Assembly (NCBI GenBank): GCA_963681505.1
Contig: OY811977.1
Coordinates: forward strand, 5,263,223-5,327,222
Direction: 5' to 3'
DNA length: 64,000 bases
From: Eunapius fragilis
Lineage: Eukaryota; Porifera; Demospongiae; Spongillida; Spongillidae
Numbering within the stretch: the first letter of the stretch is position 1; each line of letters begins with the position of its first letter. Below, in pieces: positions 48,081 to 57,919 of this stretch. The notes below the pieces were generated by a model. That model had not been told where the DNA came from and did not search any database. It was given only the letters and a program-made list of their open reading frames with translations. The position numbers and the translations under genes were made by a program.

Positions 48081-50686
48081 ATGAAGATGGGGCTACCTGC
48101 TGTGATCACAACTGACCAAGGAAGTGGATTCAAGAACCAGCTTAATGATGAAATGATGAAGATTCTGAACATAAGGCACCATCTGATAACTGCATATCAT
48201 CCTCAGGTAGACAAAATCAAGAGGGTGGGGGGAAGTAGTGCAGTAGGAAAAAGCAATTCAGGCCTGTTGAGATCAATTGACACCACACACTATTTCATTA
48301 AAGATCTTTGTGTCTAATGTTTTGGGAGTTGAGAAAAACAATATCAGCAGCTTTTTAGACATTTTAATTTGTCTGATTTTGGTGTGTACATAACTAATCA
48401 CTAACACATAATTCTACTGATAAAATTTTAACTAAACCTACAGGGTGTTTCAAAATCAACTATAATTAAACATAAACTGGTTATTAATGCTAAAATTCCT
48501 ATCAGCAAAGGAAGACATGCTGATAGATAATTATTTTTATTAACTGAGATGAAAAAATTGATTCAAATCTCAAAAACTCCTCCTAAGTAAATGAAATCAA
48601 AAAATCATTATTTCAAATGTTGATAACTAATTGGTTTGAATTTATAAGTCGACTATATAGCAATTATTAAAGTTAAATGAACACTACGAGGCTTATAATA
48701 GTTATATAATCTAATATGATGCCAGGAAGTATTAATTGCTGCTAGTTATTTTTAATTTGTTTGATATTAATAATTATTGTATATACATGTAAACTTGGTT
48801 TTTTTTGGGGCATGCACAATAGTAGAATGTTTATCAACAATTATAAGTTAAACTGCTCATTACAGTAAATTTTTGAAACACCTCAGTAATTAAATGAATA
48901 ACTTGCTAAACTGCTTCATGTCTACAGAGCAATGGGTTAGTTGAGAGATTCAATCAGTCTTTACAAAATATGCTTCGCAAGTACATACAAGAAAAGAAGG
49001 AGAAATGGGATGATTATTTGGACACTTGCTCATTTGCTTACAACACTTCGAAACATGAATCAACAAAATTTTCTCCATTTGAGATTATGTTTGGTCGCAA
49101 AGCCATTCTTCCTCTTAATCTTGATGCTAGTGTACATCAAGGGCCATGCAATGAAGCTGAAGTTACCATATGTTCTCAGGAAACCGAAATTCAGCAGAAA
49201 GAGTCACAACACAAAGCTATACTGGAGGAAGTGCAGAAAAACATTATTTCTGCTCAGAAGAAACAGAAGGAGCAGTATGATAAGAAACACAATAAGGCAG
49301 TCTTTTACAGTGTAGGTACACAAGTCCTGAAGAAAGACTTCAGAAAGAAAAAAAAGAAAAGGAGGCAAACTAGATTTCCCATGGGTTGGACCTTATTTGA
49401 TCACAAAGAGTCTAGGAAAAGGTTTTTATGAGCTACAATCATGTGGAAAAGGTCCTGTTACCACAATTCCAAGAGTTAGCCATGTTCATATTAACGTGTA
49501 CAATTCATTGTCCTGTTCACCTTCAAGAAGACTTCAGTCACCATCAGCCGCCAATGAATCACATTCAACTCCATCTCCTGGGAGAAATTCACCTGCATTA
49601 GGTGCTTCTCCCCCACAATCAGCTGTGTCTCTGTCACCTACAAAGGATGAGTCTACATTCGCTCTTTCTCCTACTGCAAAGGATTCAGCATCTGCTGTAC
49701 TGCAAGAAAATAATCACACAAGTGAACTTCAGTATTCATCCCTACTCTCAGAGAATCCAAAGCTTCTGATACCTACTCCAGAATTTTTTCCTAAGGGAGA
49801 TGGGACTAGATCCAAACGAGAGTGCAATACCAAAACTAAGCTTGCTGCTAAACTGATGCGACAAAACAGTAAAAAGATGACTGTACCATGTCGACCAGCA
49901 ATTTAAGTTGAAAGCTACGTTCCTCTGGCTCAAGATGAAGTCCAACACTGGGTACCAGGGTTGACAACAGAAGATAAGAAAATGATTACAAGTGGTGGGT
50001 GGCTAAGTGATGAGATTGTGGATGCTGGTCAGAAACTACTGAAATCAATGTATCCTCATATACAAGGGCTTCAAGAGGTTGCACTGGGTATGGTCTTGTC
50101 ATATAGCATTGCAAAAAGTGAGTTCATTCAGATTATGAACACTGGAAAACACCATTGGGTAACAGTTTCAAACATTAACTGCAATGATGAAGAGATACAT
50201 GTCTACGACTGTGCATCAGGTGGTCCAACTAGTTCTCTATTAAACCAGATTGCAAGCATTGTTTGCACTCCCAAAGACATTATCAAACTTACCTACATTG
50301 ATGTGCAAATGCAGCAAGGTTGTGATGACTGTGGGCTATTTGCAATAGCATTTGCTACTTCGTTGGCTAGAGGAGAGCAACCGGGTAGCTTCTTCTATGA
50401 ACAAAAGGCAATGAGGAAGCACTTAATTGAAAGCCTTGAGAAGCAAAATATTACTGCATTTCCAATACAAAAGATTAGATGCCATGGATCCAAAGTGAGG
50501 CACTCAGCAAATATACCAATACATTGTGTTTGCAGATTGCCAAAATTGGAAGGAATTAAAATGATTGAGTGTAGTTATTGTGGAACATGGTATCATATTG
50601 ACTTATGTGTGTCAATATCTTCAGATTCCCAACAACCACATACAAAGTGTGTTTGTGCGAAATGCGAAAGTTGGACTGAGAATTAG
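48081..50686 (+). pseudogene. Ginger/KRBA2-like transposase with Ulp1 and PHD (copy B)
   Basis: Exon with integrase motif VITTDQGSGFKNQLND ending HHLITAYHPQ. A 721-nt intron follows (48208-48928), then SNGLVERFNQSLQNMLRKY, SFAYNTSKHESTKFSPFEI and MFGRKAILPLNLD. The GPY/F region reads WVGPYLITKSLGKGFYELQ after a one-base frame change in an A-rich run near 49350. A Ser/Pro-rich linker follows, then an in-frame TAA at 49904, then the Ulp1-like protease: SGGWLSDEIVDAGQKLL, His in TGKHHWVTVS, Asp in VYDCAS, Gln and Cys in QQGCDDCGLFAIAFA. It ends with a PHD finger (IHCVCRLPKLEGIKMIECSY, CGTWYHIDLC..CVCAKC). The N-terminal part and first integrase Asp are absent. It is a close relative of copy A, with few breaks. 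The family is a DNA transposon related to LTR integrases. Confidence 0.8.
48442..48886. mobile_element. about 445-bp MITE inside the intron of copy B
   Basis: Inverted ends CAGGGTGTTTCAAAAT ... ATTTTTGAAACACCTC. AT-rich interior without genes. It accounts for most of the unusually long 721-nt intron. A related end occurs at about 489-540. Confidence 0.75.
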
Positions 50687-50809
50687 TGCTGTTGCTTTGT
50701 CAATGATTGTCAATGATTTAGACTAAGTGTGCTTGTCCAATTAATTGTGTTATCATGTTTTCAGTCACTTTTATGAAGATATGTATGCATATATTTATAT
50801 ATTTTAATT

Positions 50810-50890
50810 GGGAACATTTTGTCCCGAACCAAATGTCGCTGCCACATTTGGTCCGGGACCAAATATAGCAGCCATATTTGGTCCTACCGG
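50810..50890. repeat. TTTGGTCCGGGACCAAA palindromes, site 1
   Basis: Three half or full copies (CCCGAACCAAATG, CACATTTGGTCCGGGACCAA, CATATTTGGTCCTACCGG) just after copy B. The same motif family is at 56918-57045. Confidence 0.8.
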
Positions 50891-50898
50891 ACATGTCA

Positions 50899-51745
50899 GA
50901 GGCATAAATGACTCCCAGGCATAAATGACTCCCCCAGTGATTTACGCCTAAGGTGTAAATGACTCCTCCTAGGCATATATGACTCCCCACGTGAATTCCA
51001 TAAGCCGCATGTAGTTGTTGAAGTGAGAAAGCTCGCTCGCATGGACAAGGACGAATTCAGTGTTGTCGAGAATTACCTGCGTAGGAATCAATATCCTGAG
51101 GGAATTTTGAAGGAAGATAAGGAAGATTTTGAAGGAAGATAAGGCCAATCTAAGACGCAAATGCAAAAACTTCAAGTTCGACTGTGGAGTGCTCTATTTC
51201 AAAAGACCTTCAAAAGAGTAAAGAAAGGCGAAGGTGATGGGGAAGGTGATGGCATGACAAGAGAATGCGTCTTTTTTCGCCTTCAGTTTTACCTTCAATC
51301 CCAGCATGGCATGACAAGAGAATTGGCCTTATCTTCCTTCAAAATTCCCTCAGGATATTGATTCCTACGCAGGTAATTCTCGACAACACTGAATTCGTCC
51401 TTGTCCATGCGAGCGAGCTAAAATAATTTTAAAAAGTGTTCCTGCATCATGGTTGTGCATGAATTGTCGATCTGTATAAGTAGCAAGCAGACTGTGATGT
51501 TTTTTGTCTTATACATGCATGTACATGTACGCCTGGCAAGATCGACGGTGAGTTAATTATGCCTAAGGCTGTAATAACTCCCGGGAGTCACTTTTATCAG
51601 GAGGGAGTCATATATGCCTAGGCGTGAATGACTGGGGAGTCATATATGCCTAGGCGTGAATGACTGGGGAGTCAAATAGGCCTAGGCATATATGACCGGG
51701 AGTCATATATGCCTAGGCGCGAATGACTGGGGAGTCAATATTTAG
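50899..51745. mobile_element. 847-bp foldback element with GAGTCATATATGCC end arrays
   Basis: Left end has GGCATAAATGACTCCC in tandem (50899-50990). The right end has the complement in 4-5 tandem copies of GGAGTCATATATGCCTAGGC plus GTGAATGACTG (51590-51745). Inner inverted arms at 51030-51150 and 51323-51419 match closely. The left arm has a 22-bp internal duplication (GGAAGATTTTGAAGGAAGAT). Confidence 0.85.
51041..51214 (+). pseudogene. captured N-terminus of a Ginger/KRBA2-like gene
   Basis: Reads MDKDEFSVVENYLRRNQYPE, then ILKEDK and, after a 22-bp insert, KANLRRKCKNFKFDCGVLYF, then a stop. This is the typical N-terminal region of KRBA2-like integrases (EF..I..YL....YP.G..K..K...R..CK.F....G.LYY), which is missing from copies A and B. 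The start of the same gene is repeated in reverse at 51323-51419, so the coding start lies in the palindrome arms. Confidence 0.65.
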
Positions 51746-51747
51746 GG

Positions 51748-52309
51748 GAGTCATTGGCGACTATGACACCGTGACAGACCCCCTGGGACACCATGCTTTA
51801 ACTTGTCGCTATGCCAGGGATGTGGTGACACGACACAACTGCATACGTGACTGTATTGCTGACTTTTGCCGTCGTGCCCACCTTTCCCCCTCTAATGGAG
51901 CAAGGTTGTGGTATTGGTCCAGCCAAAGACAGATCACGCCCAGCTGACATATTGATACCAAACTGGTCACTGTCTCGGTCTGCAACATTTGACATCAAGG
52001 TTATACATCCCCTCAATAATTCATTGATTTCAGATGCTGGTCAAACCTGAACAAGAGAAATTAGAGAACAATGCTTTGGGCTGTGTTGAAAGAGGTTGGA
52101 TATGCATGTGTCCCTCTCGTAGTGGAGGCATATGGAGGCTGGGGAATCACTGCAAAGGAGGCTTTATCAAGAATTGCTAGGCGCTTGGCCATCCACTCCC
52201 ACTCATCCAATTCTGAAACGCTAAATGCAATGTATTGTCGCCTCGGCCCTGTTTTGATGCGGCAAAATGCCCAAGCCCTCCTGGCTCGATCGGTATCATT
52301 TTCGTGACT
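51748..52309 (+). pseudogene. reverse-transcriptase-associated C-terminal module
   Basis: Reads TDPLGHHALTCRYARDVVTR, NCIRDCIADFCRRAHLS, RPADILIPNWSLSRSATFDI, then VGYACVPLVVEAYGGWG and SRIARRLAIHSHSS. I recognise the DPLGHHALTC ... RPADVL..NW ... PLVVE.YG.WG pattern from a widespread animal retroelement-type family. It extends over more than one reading frame, so it is a relic. The matching upstream module is at 19890-20287. Confidence 0.55.
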
Positions 52310-52635
52310 TTTTGTTGTTTGCTATATGTTCCTACCATATTTCCACCTAAGTGCACACATTGTACCCGTACCTGCTTTGCGTTATGCGGAGGGGAGATTA
52401 ATGTTACGAGTTTGATAAAAATGCGCTAATCACGGAAATTATTGTAGCTGCCGTTCCATATATGAACGTGCGTTTGACAACACGGATGATTTCACGAGAT
52501 GGCAATAAAAATATCTGCATGATGCTTATTTTCTCCACCAGTACATGCACGATCTCGACAGCAGTTTCGGTTACGAGGACTTCGATGGAGAACAAGTGCG
52601 CTTTGACGTTAGTAGTATTTAGTACAAGATATAAA
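52310..52635. other. gene-free stretch
   Basis: Nothing recognised between the retroelement-type relic and hairpin P4. Confidence 0.5.
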
Positions 52636-52915
52636 AATTTAATTAAAATAAAATTGGTGATGTAGGATTTGTAGACAGCAATTGAGTAAAAAGTAAGGAA
52701 ACAAGGAATTACAGATATTAGGCATTCATTTAATTATAAATATTACATACCTACATTTAGCACAGAATTTCAAGGAGGTAGATTTGCTAAATAATGTAGG
52801 TCTGTAATATTTATAATTAAATGAATGCCTAATATCCGTAATTCCTTGTTTCCTTACTTTTTACTCAATTGCTGTCTACAAATCCTACATCACCAATTTT
52901 ATTTTAATTAAAATT
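52636..52915. repeat. long hairpin element, copy P4
   Basis: 280-bp palindrome, loop near 52755-52785. Blocks GAGTAAAAAGTAAGGAAACA and CCTACATTTAGCACAG are conserved. The outer block is replaced by AATTTAATTAAAATAAAATT. The spacers are unlike those of the other copies, and apart from occasional mismatches the arms pair fully. Confidence 0.92.
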
Positions 52916-53172
52916 ATCACACATTTTTATGCATGAGAATAAACGAAGGAGGAAGTATCATATATATGCATATTGAGGCATGTATTGAGCAACCTTAGAA
53001 ACATACTCTATCGTAGCACAAAGAGACCGTTTGATCTGCTCACATGCAATCGAACTCTCCTTCTTACTTTCCGGATCAAGCCAGTATTGGGCCTTCGCGC
53101 TCTCCTTCTTACTTTCCGAATCTGGCATGGCATGGCAGAATCCCGGCTACCAATTGGCGTTCCGCGAATGAT

Positions 53173-53385
53173 GTAATGGAGTGGGGGAGCAACAAAGAAG
53201 GGAATTTCCCCACAGTCTCGAAAATGGCATTGAAGTAAGTCTGGCTATTCCAGCATCAAGTGCATCATGCACCATCAGAGCGTGTTTTTTCACAGCTAAA
53301 ACTATTCCTTGAACGCAAAAGAATGAAAAGATGGAGAATGGACTCTGCCCGGCTAGAAAGAGTTTTGCCTCCGTGCCCGGTGTTT
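53173..53385 (+). pseudogene. hAT transposase C-terminal fragment
   Basis: EWGSNKEGNFPTVSKMALK, then LAIPASSAS in one frame and HHAPSERVFSQLKLFLERKR in another. This is the W...N...FP.L..LA...L.IP..SA.SERVFS pattern of the hAT dimerisation region. It is frame-shifted and short, so a relic. Confidence 0.65.
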
Positions 53386-53452
53386 ATACCAAATTTAAGC
53401 TGTTCAGCATGCTTTTCATTATTCAAACAAAATTTACACGCGCCCATGTATA

Positions 53453-54222
53453 CAAGTCGGCACGGGTATTTAATTATTCCATGCATGCAGCCATTGACGG
53501 TTGACCGCCCACCGTGACCGCCAAACTCGAGATTTGACGGTTTTGGCGGTCAGAAATGGCCGTAACCGTGTCGGCAGACGGTTGGCCGTGGCCGTGACCA
53601 GGAAGGGTTGATGCCGGCCATTAATATTGATGGCCGTGACCGTGACCGTCAGGGTCTAATCCGGTCAGCCGTCCGTCCGGGACTTGTTCCATTTATTCAG
53701 CCGCGGCAACACTGCAGTGATTGCTGGTAGAGCTGTGGCACGCATTCAACATTCTGCCCACTCTTGCATGCACACTAGACAAGGTCTGCCATGTCATCTA
53801 TGTGGTCCTGTCGTCACTGCTATCCCCATCACCAGTACCACTTTCGTCGCCATCACTGCTACCCCAATCACCACCATAACGTTGGCCACCATCTCTGCTA
53901 TCCCCATCACCGCGATCGTTTTCGTCGCCACTTTACTGCTACCATCACTTTCGCCACCACTTGTATCCAGTGTTGCCGCAGCTGACTAATTGGAACAATT
54001 CCCGGACGGACGGCTGACCGGATTACACCTCTGACGGTCACGGTCACGGCCAGCAATGGCCGGCATAAATCCTTTCCGGTCACGGCCACGGCCAACGGTC
54101 TGCAGCCTATCCGACACGGTCACGGCCATTTCTGACCGCCAAAACCGTCAAATCTCGAGTTTGGCGGTCACGATTGGCGGCCAACCGTCAAGGGTTGGGA
54201 ATTAATTACCTGTGCCGACTTG
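53453..54222. mobile_element. 770-bp inverted-repeat element with GACGGTCACGGTC motifs
   Basis: Arms of about 245 bp (53453-53700 and 53980-54222) are reverse complements. Ends read CAAGTCGGCACGGGTA / TACCTGTGCCGACTTG. The arms are dense in GACGGT, GACCGT and GGCCGTGACC, themselves nearly palindromic. The 280-bp centre has GTCGCC/CACCAC low complexity and no gene. Confidence 0.88.
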
Positions 54223-54386
54223 AAAAGCTTGAACTACAGTCTGACACTTCTTTCGCGTCATCAATATGGTCCTTCAGCTCTCTACGACACAATAACAATC
54301 ATTGAACGTCTTTAACTCAGACGATTGAGCCAATTTGTAACCTTGCATGTGTGAACCAGACGGATGAAAAGTAATTTTTTGAATAG

Positions 54387-54467
54387 CTAGCGATCTGGTG
54401 GAGGCATTTTGGCAGATGGATCAGTCTTCTTCCTCTTAGAATCAGGTTCTTTACTATCGTCGGCCAT
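54387..54467 (-). CDS. possible small first exon (MADDSKEPDSKRKK)
   Basis: The minus strand reads MADDSKEPDSKRKKTDPSAK then MPPPDR and a stop. The Lys/Asp-rich composition is like an N-terminus. No splice donor is clear and no downstream exon was identified. It could equally be chance. Confidence 0.2.
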   Translation of the reverse strand: MADDSKEPDSKRKKTDPSAKMPPPDR

Positions 54468-54727
54468 AATGCGGCGCGCTAGCGATACTGAAAAAGTGGT
54501 CTACGCAACGGTCAAATCTTTGTATTTCCAAAACTTCACATCAAACGCTTACATAACACACGGCGAATACAGAAATAGCTTTTTATATAATGTTTCTAGT
54601 TCTAAGTAACGAAATATGAGCACTTTATGCGATGTGTTCATTACCAAGTTACACATAGGCTTATGTAACGGAGTATAATCTTTATAATTATTTCTGATAT
54701 AATTCTAATTTAATTAACAATTAATTA

Positions 54728-54905
54728 ACCGTGACCGTCAAAGACCGGCTCATATTTTTGACGGTCAGCCGCCAAATATATGACGGCCGCCGTAATTCCC
54801 GGCTCAGACGGTCAGGCATGTTGGCGGTCCACGATCACGGACGGTCAGCACAAAAATCGGCAAGTTTTGATGGCTGCCGGACGGCCACGGCTGGCCGCGG
54901 CAACA
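54728..54905. repeat. partial relative of the GACGGTCACGGTC element
   Basis: Same motifs (ACCGTGACCGTCAAAGACCG, GACGGTCAGCCGCC, GGACGGCCACGGCTGGCC) ending in GCCGCGGCAACACTGC. The last motif also lies just inside the left arm at 53700-53716. One end only. Confidence 0.7.
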
Positions 54906-55270
54906 CTGCTTGTATCCCTACAGCCATCATTACAAACATCGTCCACACCCTCATACCTGCCGTAACCTCCGCAGACACCATCCTCATCTTTCTCATTTTT
55001 CCAACCTCCGATTCTTGCACGTCATCGTCGGCGTGCAATTTATATGGTGTGGGGTCTCCGTCAAGTACTTGCATATCGTCCACGTATTTTACACGCGGAA
55101 AATCACGTGACAGTGTACGCAAATTGGCCTGGTTGCGTGCTTCTTTTCTCTTGGTTGCACATTTAGCTACATGTAGTGCTATTTAGTCTGGGGACCATAT
55201 TATGTGGTCTGGTCCCCAGTCTAAGCGTTATTGGTATGTACTGCCCTTCATGACACTACACTTTACATAT
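54906..55270. other. gene-free stretch with small palindrome
   Basis: 55183-55226 (TTAGTCTGGGGACCATATTA then TGTGGTCTGGTCCCCAGTCT) is a 44-bp hairpin. TCCCCAGAC also occurs at 34730. No gene. Confidence 0.5.
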
Positions 55271-55911
55271 AATTGGGACAGTTCACGACGTATCACGTTT
55301 ATATTTATAAAGTTATAAAAATGATTCACTTTGAAATCGCTACCTCTCCCGAACGGTAAATGGTATTAACTTCCTATTATGATCACTTCATACTACATCA
55401 TTTCTCTCTGGTAAAATCGATTTTGGGCTCTTGCATTAGCTTCGTGCCAGTGTTACAACGTCCGATACCCTGTGGGGTTCAAAACCGCCATATCTTTCGG
55501 TAGGAACATTCAATTCACTTCAAATTTCGTCTACACGTTGATGGATCCTGCATGTATCTGGCTATTGATTTGTCCTGTTCGTTAATTTTTACTTGATCCG
55601 TTACGGAGATACAGCTGTGCAAAGTAATTGCACATTTCTCGCTCTCTAGGCGCCATTTTTCTATTACGACCTGGTTCCCGTCACTCCGAGCACATGAATT
55701 TAATAATTCTCGTGCCCACCCAGTTGAAAGTATCAATTTCGCTTCTTACAAACGTCTCAGTGGTTCTGTTTCCACTTCGACCTATAGCGAACAAGATTTG
55801 TTAATGCTTAGATTCAGCTTCCATCGCCATACACAACACGGTACGTTCTATCAGTACCCGCGAACACGACATCGCATGCCTGTGGGTTCGATCGATTCGG
55901 TCTATAAACTC

Positions 55912-56760
55912 TTAAGTCCTTTCGTAGTCATTTAGTAGGTGCAGAGCGCTATACCATTGTACATCAGACTTGGTGCATTCATTATTCCACCTACATAGAC
56001 TGGGAGAGAGGCGTGTAACACTGGATTCCAAGTGACCCAGGATCTGGTCATGCTCCTTCTGTCTCTTCCTTCCCCATTCCTTCTCAGCCTCTTCAATATT
56101 TGCATTGTAGGCATCACGAAATGCCTTTGCCTTAATGAGGTTCTGGGTGTATTTGCCATTTATTGTTTTGTGCTGCTCGTCAGAAAGGCTGTGCCTCAAC
56201 GTGACCAACATCTGATCACACTTGTCACACAGATCGCTGCGTTGGATCTTGATGTTAGAGCAGTTCTTGTGCCAGAGTGTAATAAATTACAAGTACTTCA
56301 CGTGCAGAAGGAGGTGTTGGAGGAGCCGGAGGAACATTGAGCAAGGTTTACTGCCGCTTCAGCCGACTGGTCAACCTGCAAGGTTGCTGTGGTGCTGGTG
56401 TGGTGGACTCCATGGCCTTGGAATACTTGGCATACACAGACTTTAATGCTTTGCCACTCTTCCAGAACATAGTCTCTGATCTTCCCAAGGTTGCAACCGA
56501 GCAGGATCAGGTAGGGCATGTAAGGCTGCATAATTAATAATGAATGAGACCACCCTGCTCTTGTCCAAACGAGAGAGGGCATTGTGCATGAGGTGCCCTG
56601 CCACAGTTGCTATGGGGATGGGGCTCAACATCAGCGTCAGAGCACACCTGCTGCATCCAGCGCTGTAATGTGCGGTAATTTGTGCCAATGATGCCACAGA
56701 AAGCATCCTTGCAGATAGGACTGGACCTGTCAAGGCGACAGTGGAATGTATATTTATTTG
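55912..56760 (-). pseudogene. decayed transposase-like gene
   Basis: The minus strand reads CKDAFCGIIGTNYRTLQRWM, then GRAPHAQCPLSFGQE or, in another frame, SRLDKSRVVSFIINYAALHA, then KAMESTTPAP-like sequence. Further on it reads LRHSLSDEQHKTINGKYTQN, KAKAFRDAYNANIEEAEKEW and ILGHLESSVTRLSPSLCRWN. The order and style fit an integrase-like transposon gene I have seen in invertebrates, with the HTH region (lC..aF..i.G...R.LQRW) first. Several frame changes make it inactive. The family name is not known to me. Confidence 0.55.
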
Positions 56761-56917
56761 TTCCGAATCACAGCAAGCATTCCAAAAACAACAGCCTTTC
56801 TGTTTTCCTTGTCCAATCTGGATAATGTGAGAGCTCGTCTTCTGGCCAAATCACCATACATCATCAAGCAGCTGTCTTTGCAGCACCCTCCTCTAGTGGG
56901 GTATGTCACTGGAAAAT

Positions 56918-57045
56918 TGGTCCGCGGTAATTTTGGTCCGGGACCAAAATTATCGCTGAAAATTTTGGTCCGCCCGGACCAAACTAACCATGCAGAAATT
57001 ATGGTCCGGGCTGAAAATTTTGGTCCGGATGTTGGAAGTAGCCCT
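56918..57045. repeat. TTTTGGTCCGGACCAAA palindromes, site 2
   Basis: Six copies or half copies (TTTTGGTCCGGGACCAAAAT, GGTCCGCCCGGACCAA, TTTTGGTCCGGAT). It lies just upstream of the decayed minus-strand gene and next to the right arm of its element. Confidence 0.85.
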
Positions 57046-57254
57046 ACAGCCGGTTTATAGAGGCTTCACGCACGAAGCTAATGCAAGAGCCCAAAATCGA
57101 TTTTACCAGAGAGAAATGATGTAGTATGAAGTGATCAAAATAGGAAGTTAATACCATTTACCGTTCGGGAGAGGTAGCGATTTCAAAGTGAATCATTTTT
57201 ATAACTTTATATATATAAACGTGATACGCCAGTTTCTCGTGAACTGTCCCAATT

Positions 57255-57799
57255 AATCCCACCCACCTACCTTTCTTTTCATATTCCAAGTTTGCCTAAC
57301 GTCGTGCAACGCTCTCGATCGATGGTACGTATACATGCATATTAAAAATAACATTCAGTGCCGTGCCATGGGTGGGGCTAGGGGAGGACAAATAATTCAT
57401 TGACACGAAATGGAGTCTCCCTGTTTCGAACAAAGAATCCAAGCTAAATGGCGCGAAATGTGTTTTAACTTCGAAAGCAAATATTTAACCACCTGTTGAA
57501 GTAAAAATTAACGGAAAGGATATTTAAGTACCTCAAAATTAAGACTTCTCTAACTTGAAACCAAATTTGTGGCAATGCTGACACTCCTGCAGGGAGATAC
57601 TCGGGTTTAGAACCTGGAGGTAAGACATCTTGTATTTTCCCCAGGAAATGGACCTAAGAGACAATATTCTATTTTTCTATAGAGGTATGTGGCAGCATCA
57701 TGTGATGAAAATAGGAAGTCGACAGCGTTCACCGTTCGGACGCTACGACGATTCACACGCAGAGCATTTTTATAACATGATGTGTTATAAAACAGTCCC
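57255..57799. other. upstream region of beta-trefoil gene 2
   Basis: Unique AT-rich sequence, no gene recognised. Confidence 0.45.
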
Positions 57800-57846
57800 G
57801 CCAATTGGCCTCGTTCCCATCGAATTATATAAATAACGCTATATAA
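57800..57846 (+). promoter_or_regulatory. CCAAT and TATA motifs of beta-trefoil gene 2
   Basis: GCCAATTGG at about 57800-57808 and ATTATATAAATA at about 57824-57835, with a second TATA-like CTATATAAG right after. The spacing to the ATG at 57920 allows a 50-60-nt leader. Confidence 0.5.
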
Positions 57847-57919
57847 GAATTATCGAATGAAGAATATTGAAACAAACGGCTCCGCATACAAGCCTGACAG
57901 TTGCTGTAGATGTTGAATC

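Larger units (their letters stand above)
55271..57254. mobile_element. 1.98-kb DNA transposon with about 180-bp inverted ends
   Basis: Ends AATTGGGACAGTTCACGA and its complement. The arms match over about 180 bp (55271-55445 and 57070-57254). It contains a decayed minus-strand gene (55912-56760) and, just inside the right arm, an array of GGTCCGGACC palindromes. Confidence 0.85.

Noticed and set aside
44961-50686. Retroviral or gypsy origin for the integrase-like genes
   Set aside because: No LTR, gag, protease or reverse transcriptase nearby. Ulp1, PHD and CXC modules and introns point to Ginger/KRBA2-like DNA transposons.
55860-55900. Possible tRNA (GGGTTCGATCGATTCG)
   Set aside because: A B-box-like sequence only. 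No A-box or cloverleaf stems at the right spacing.
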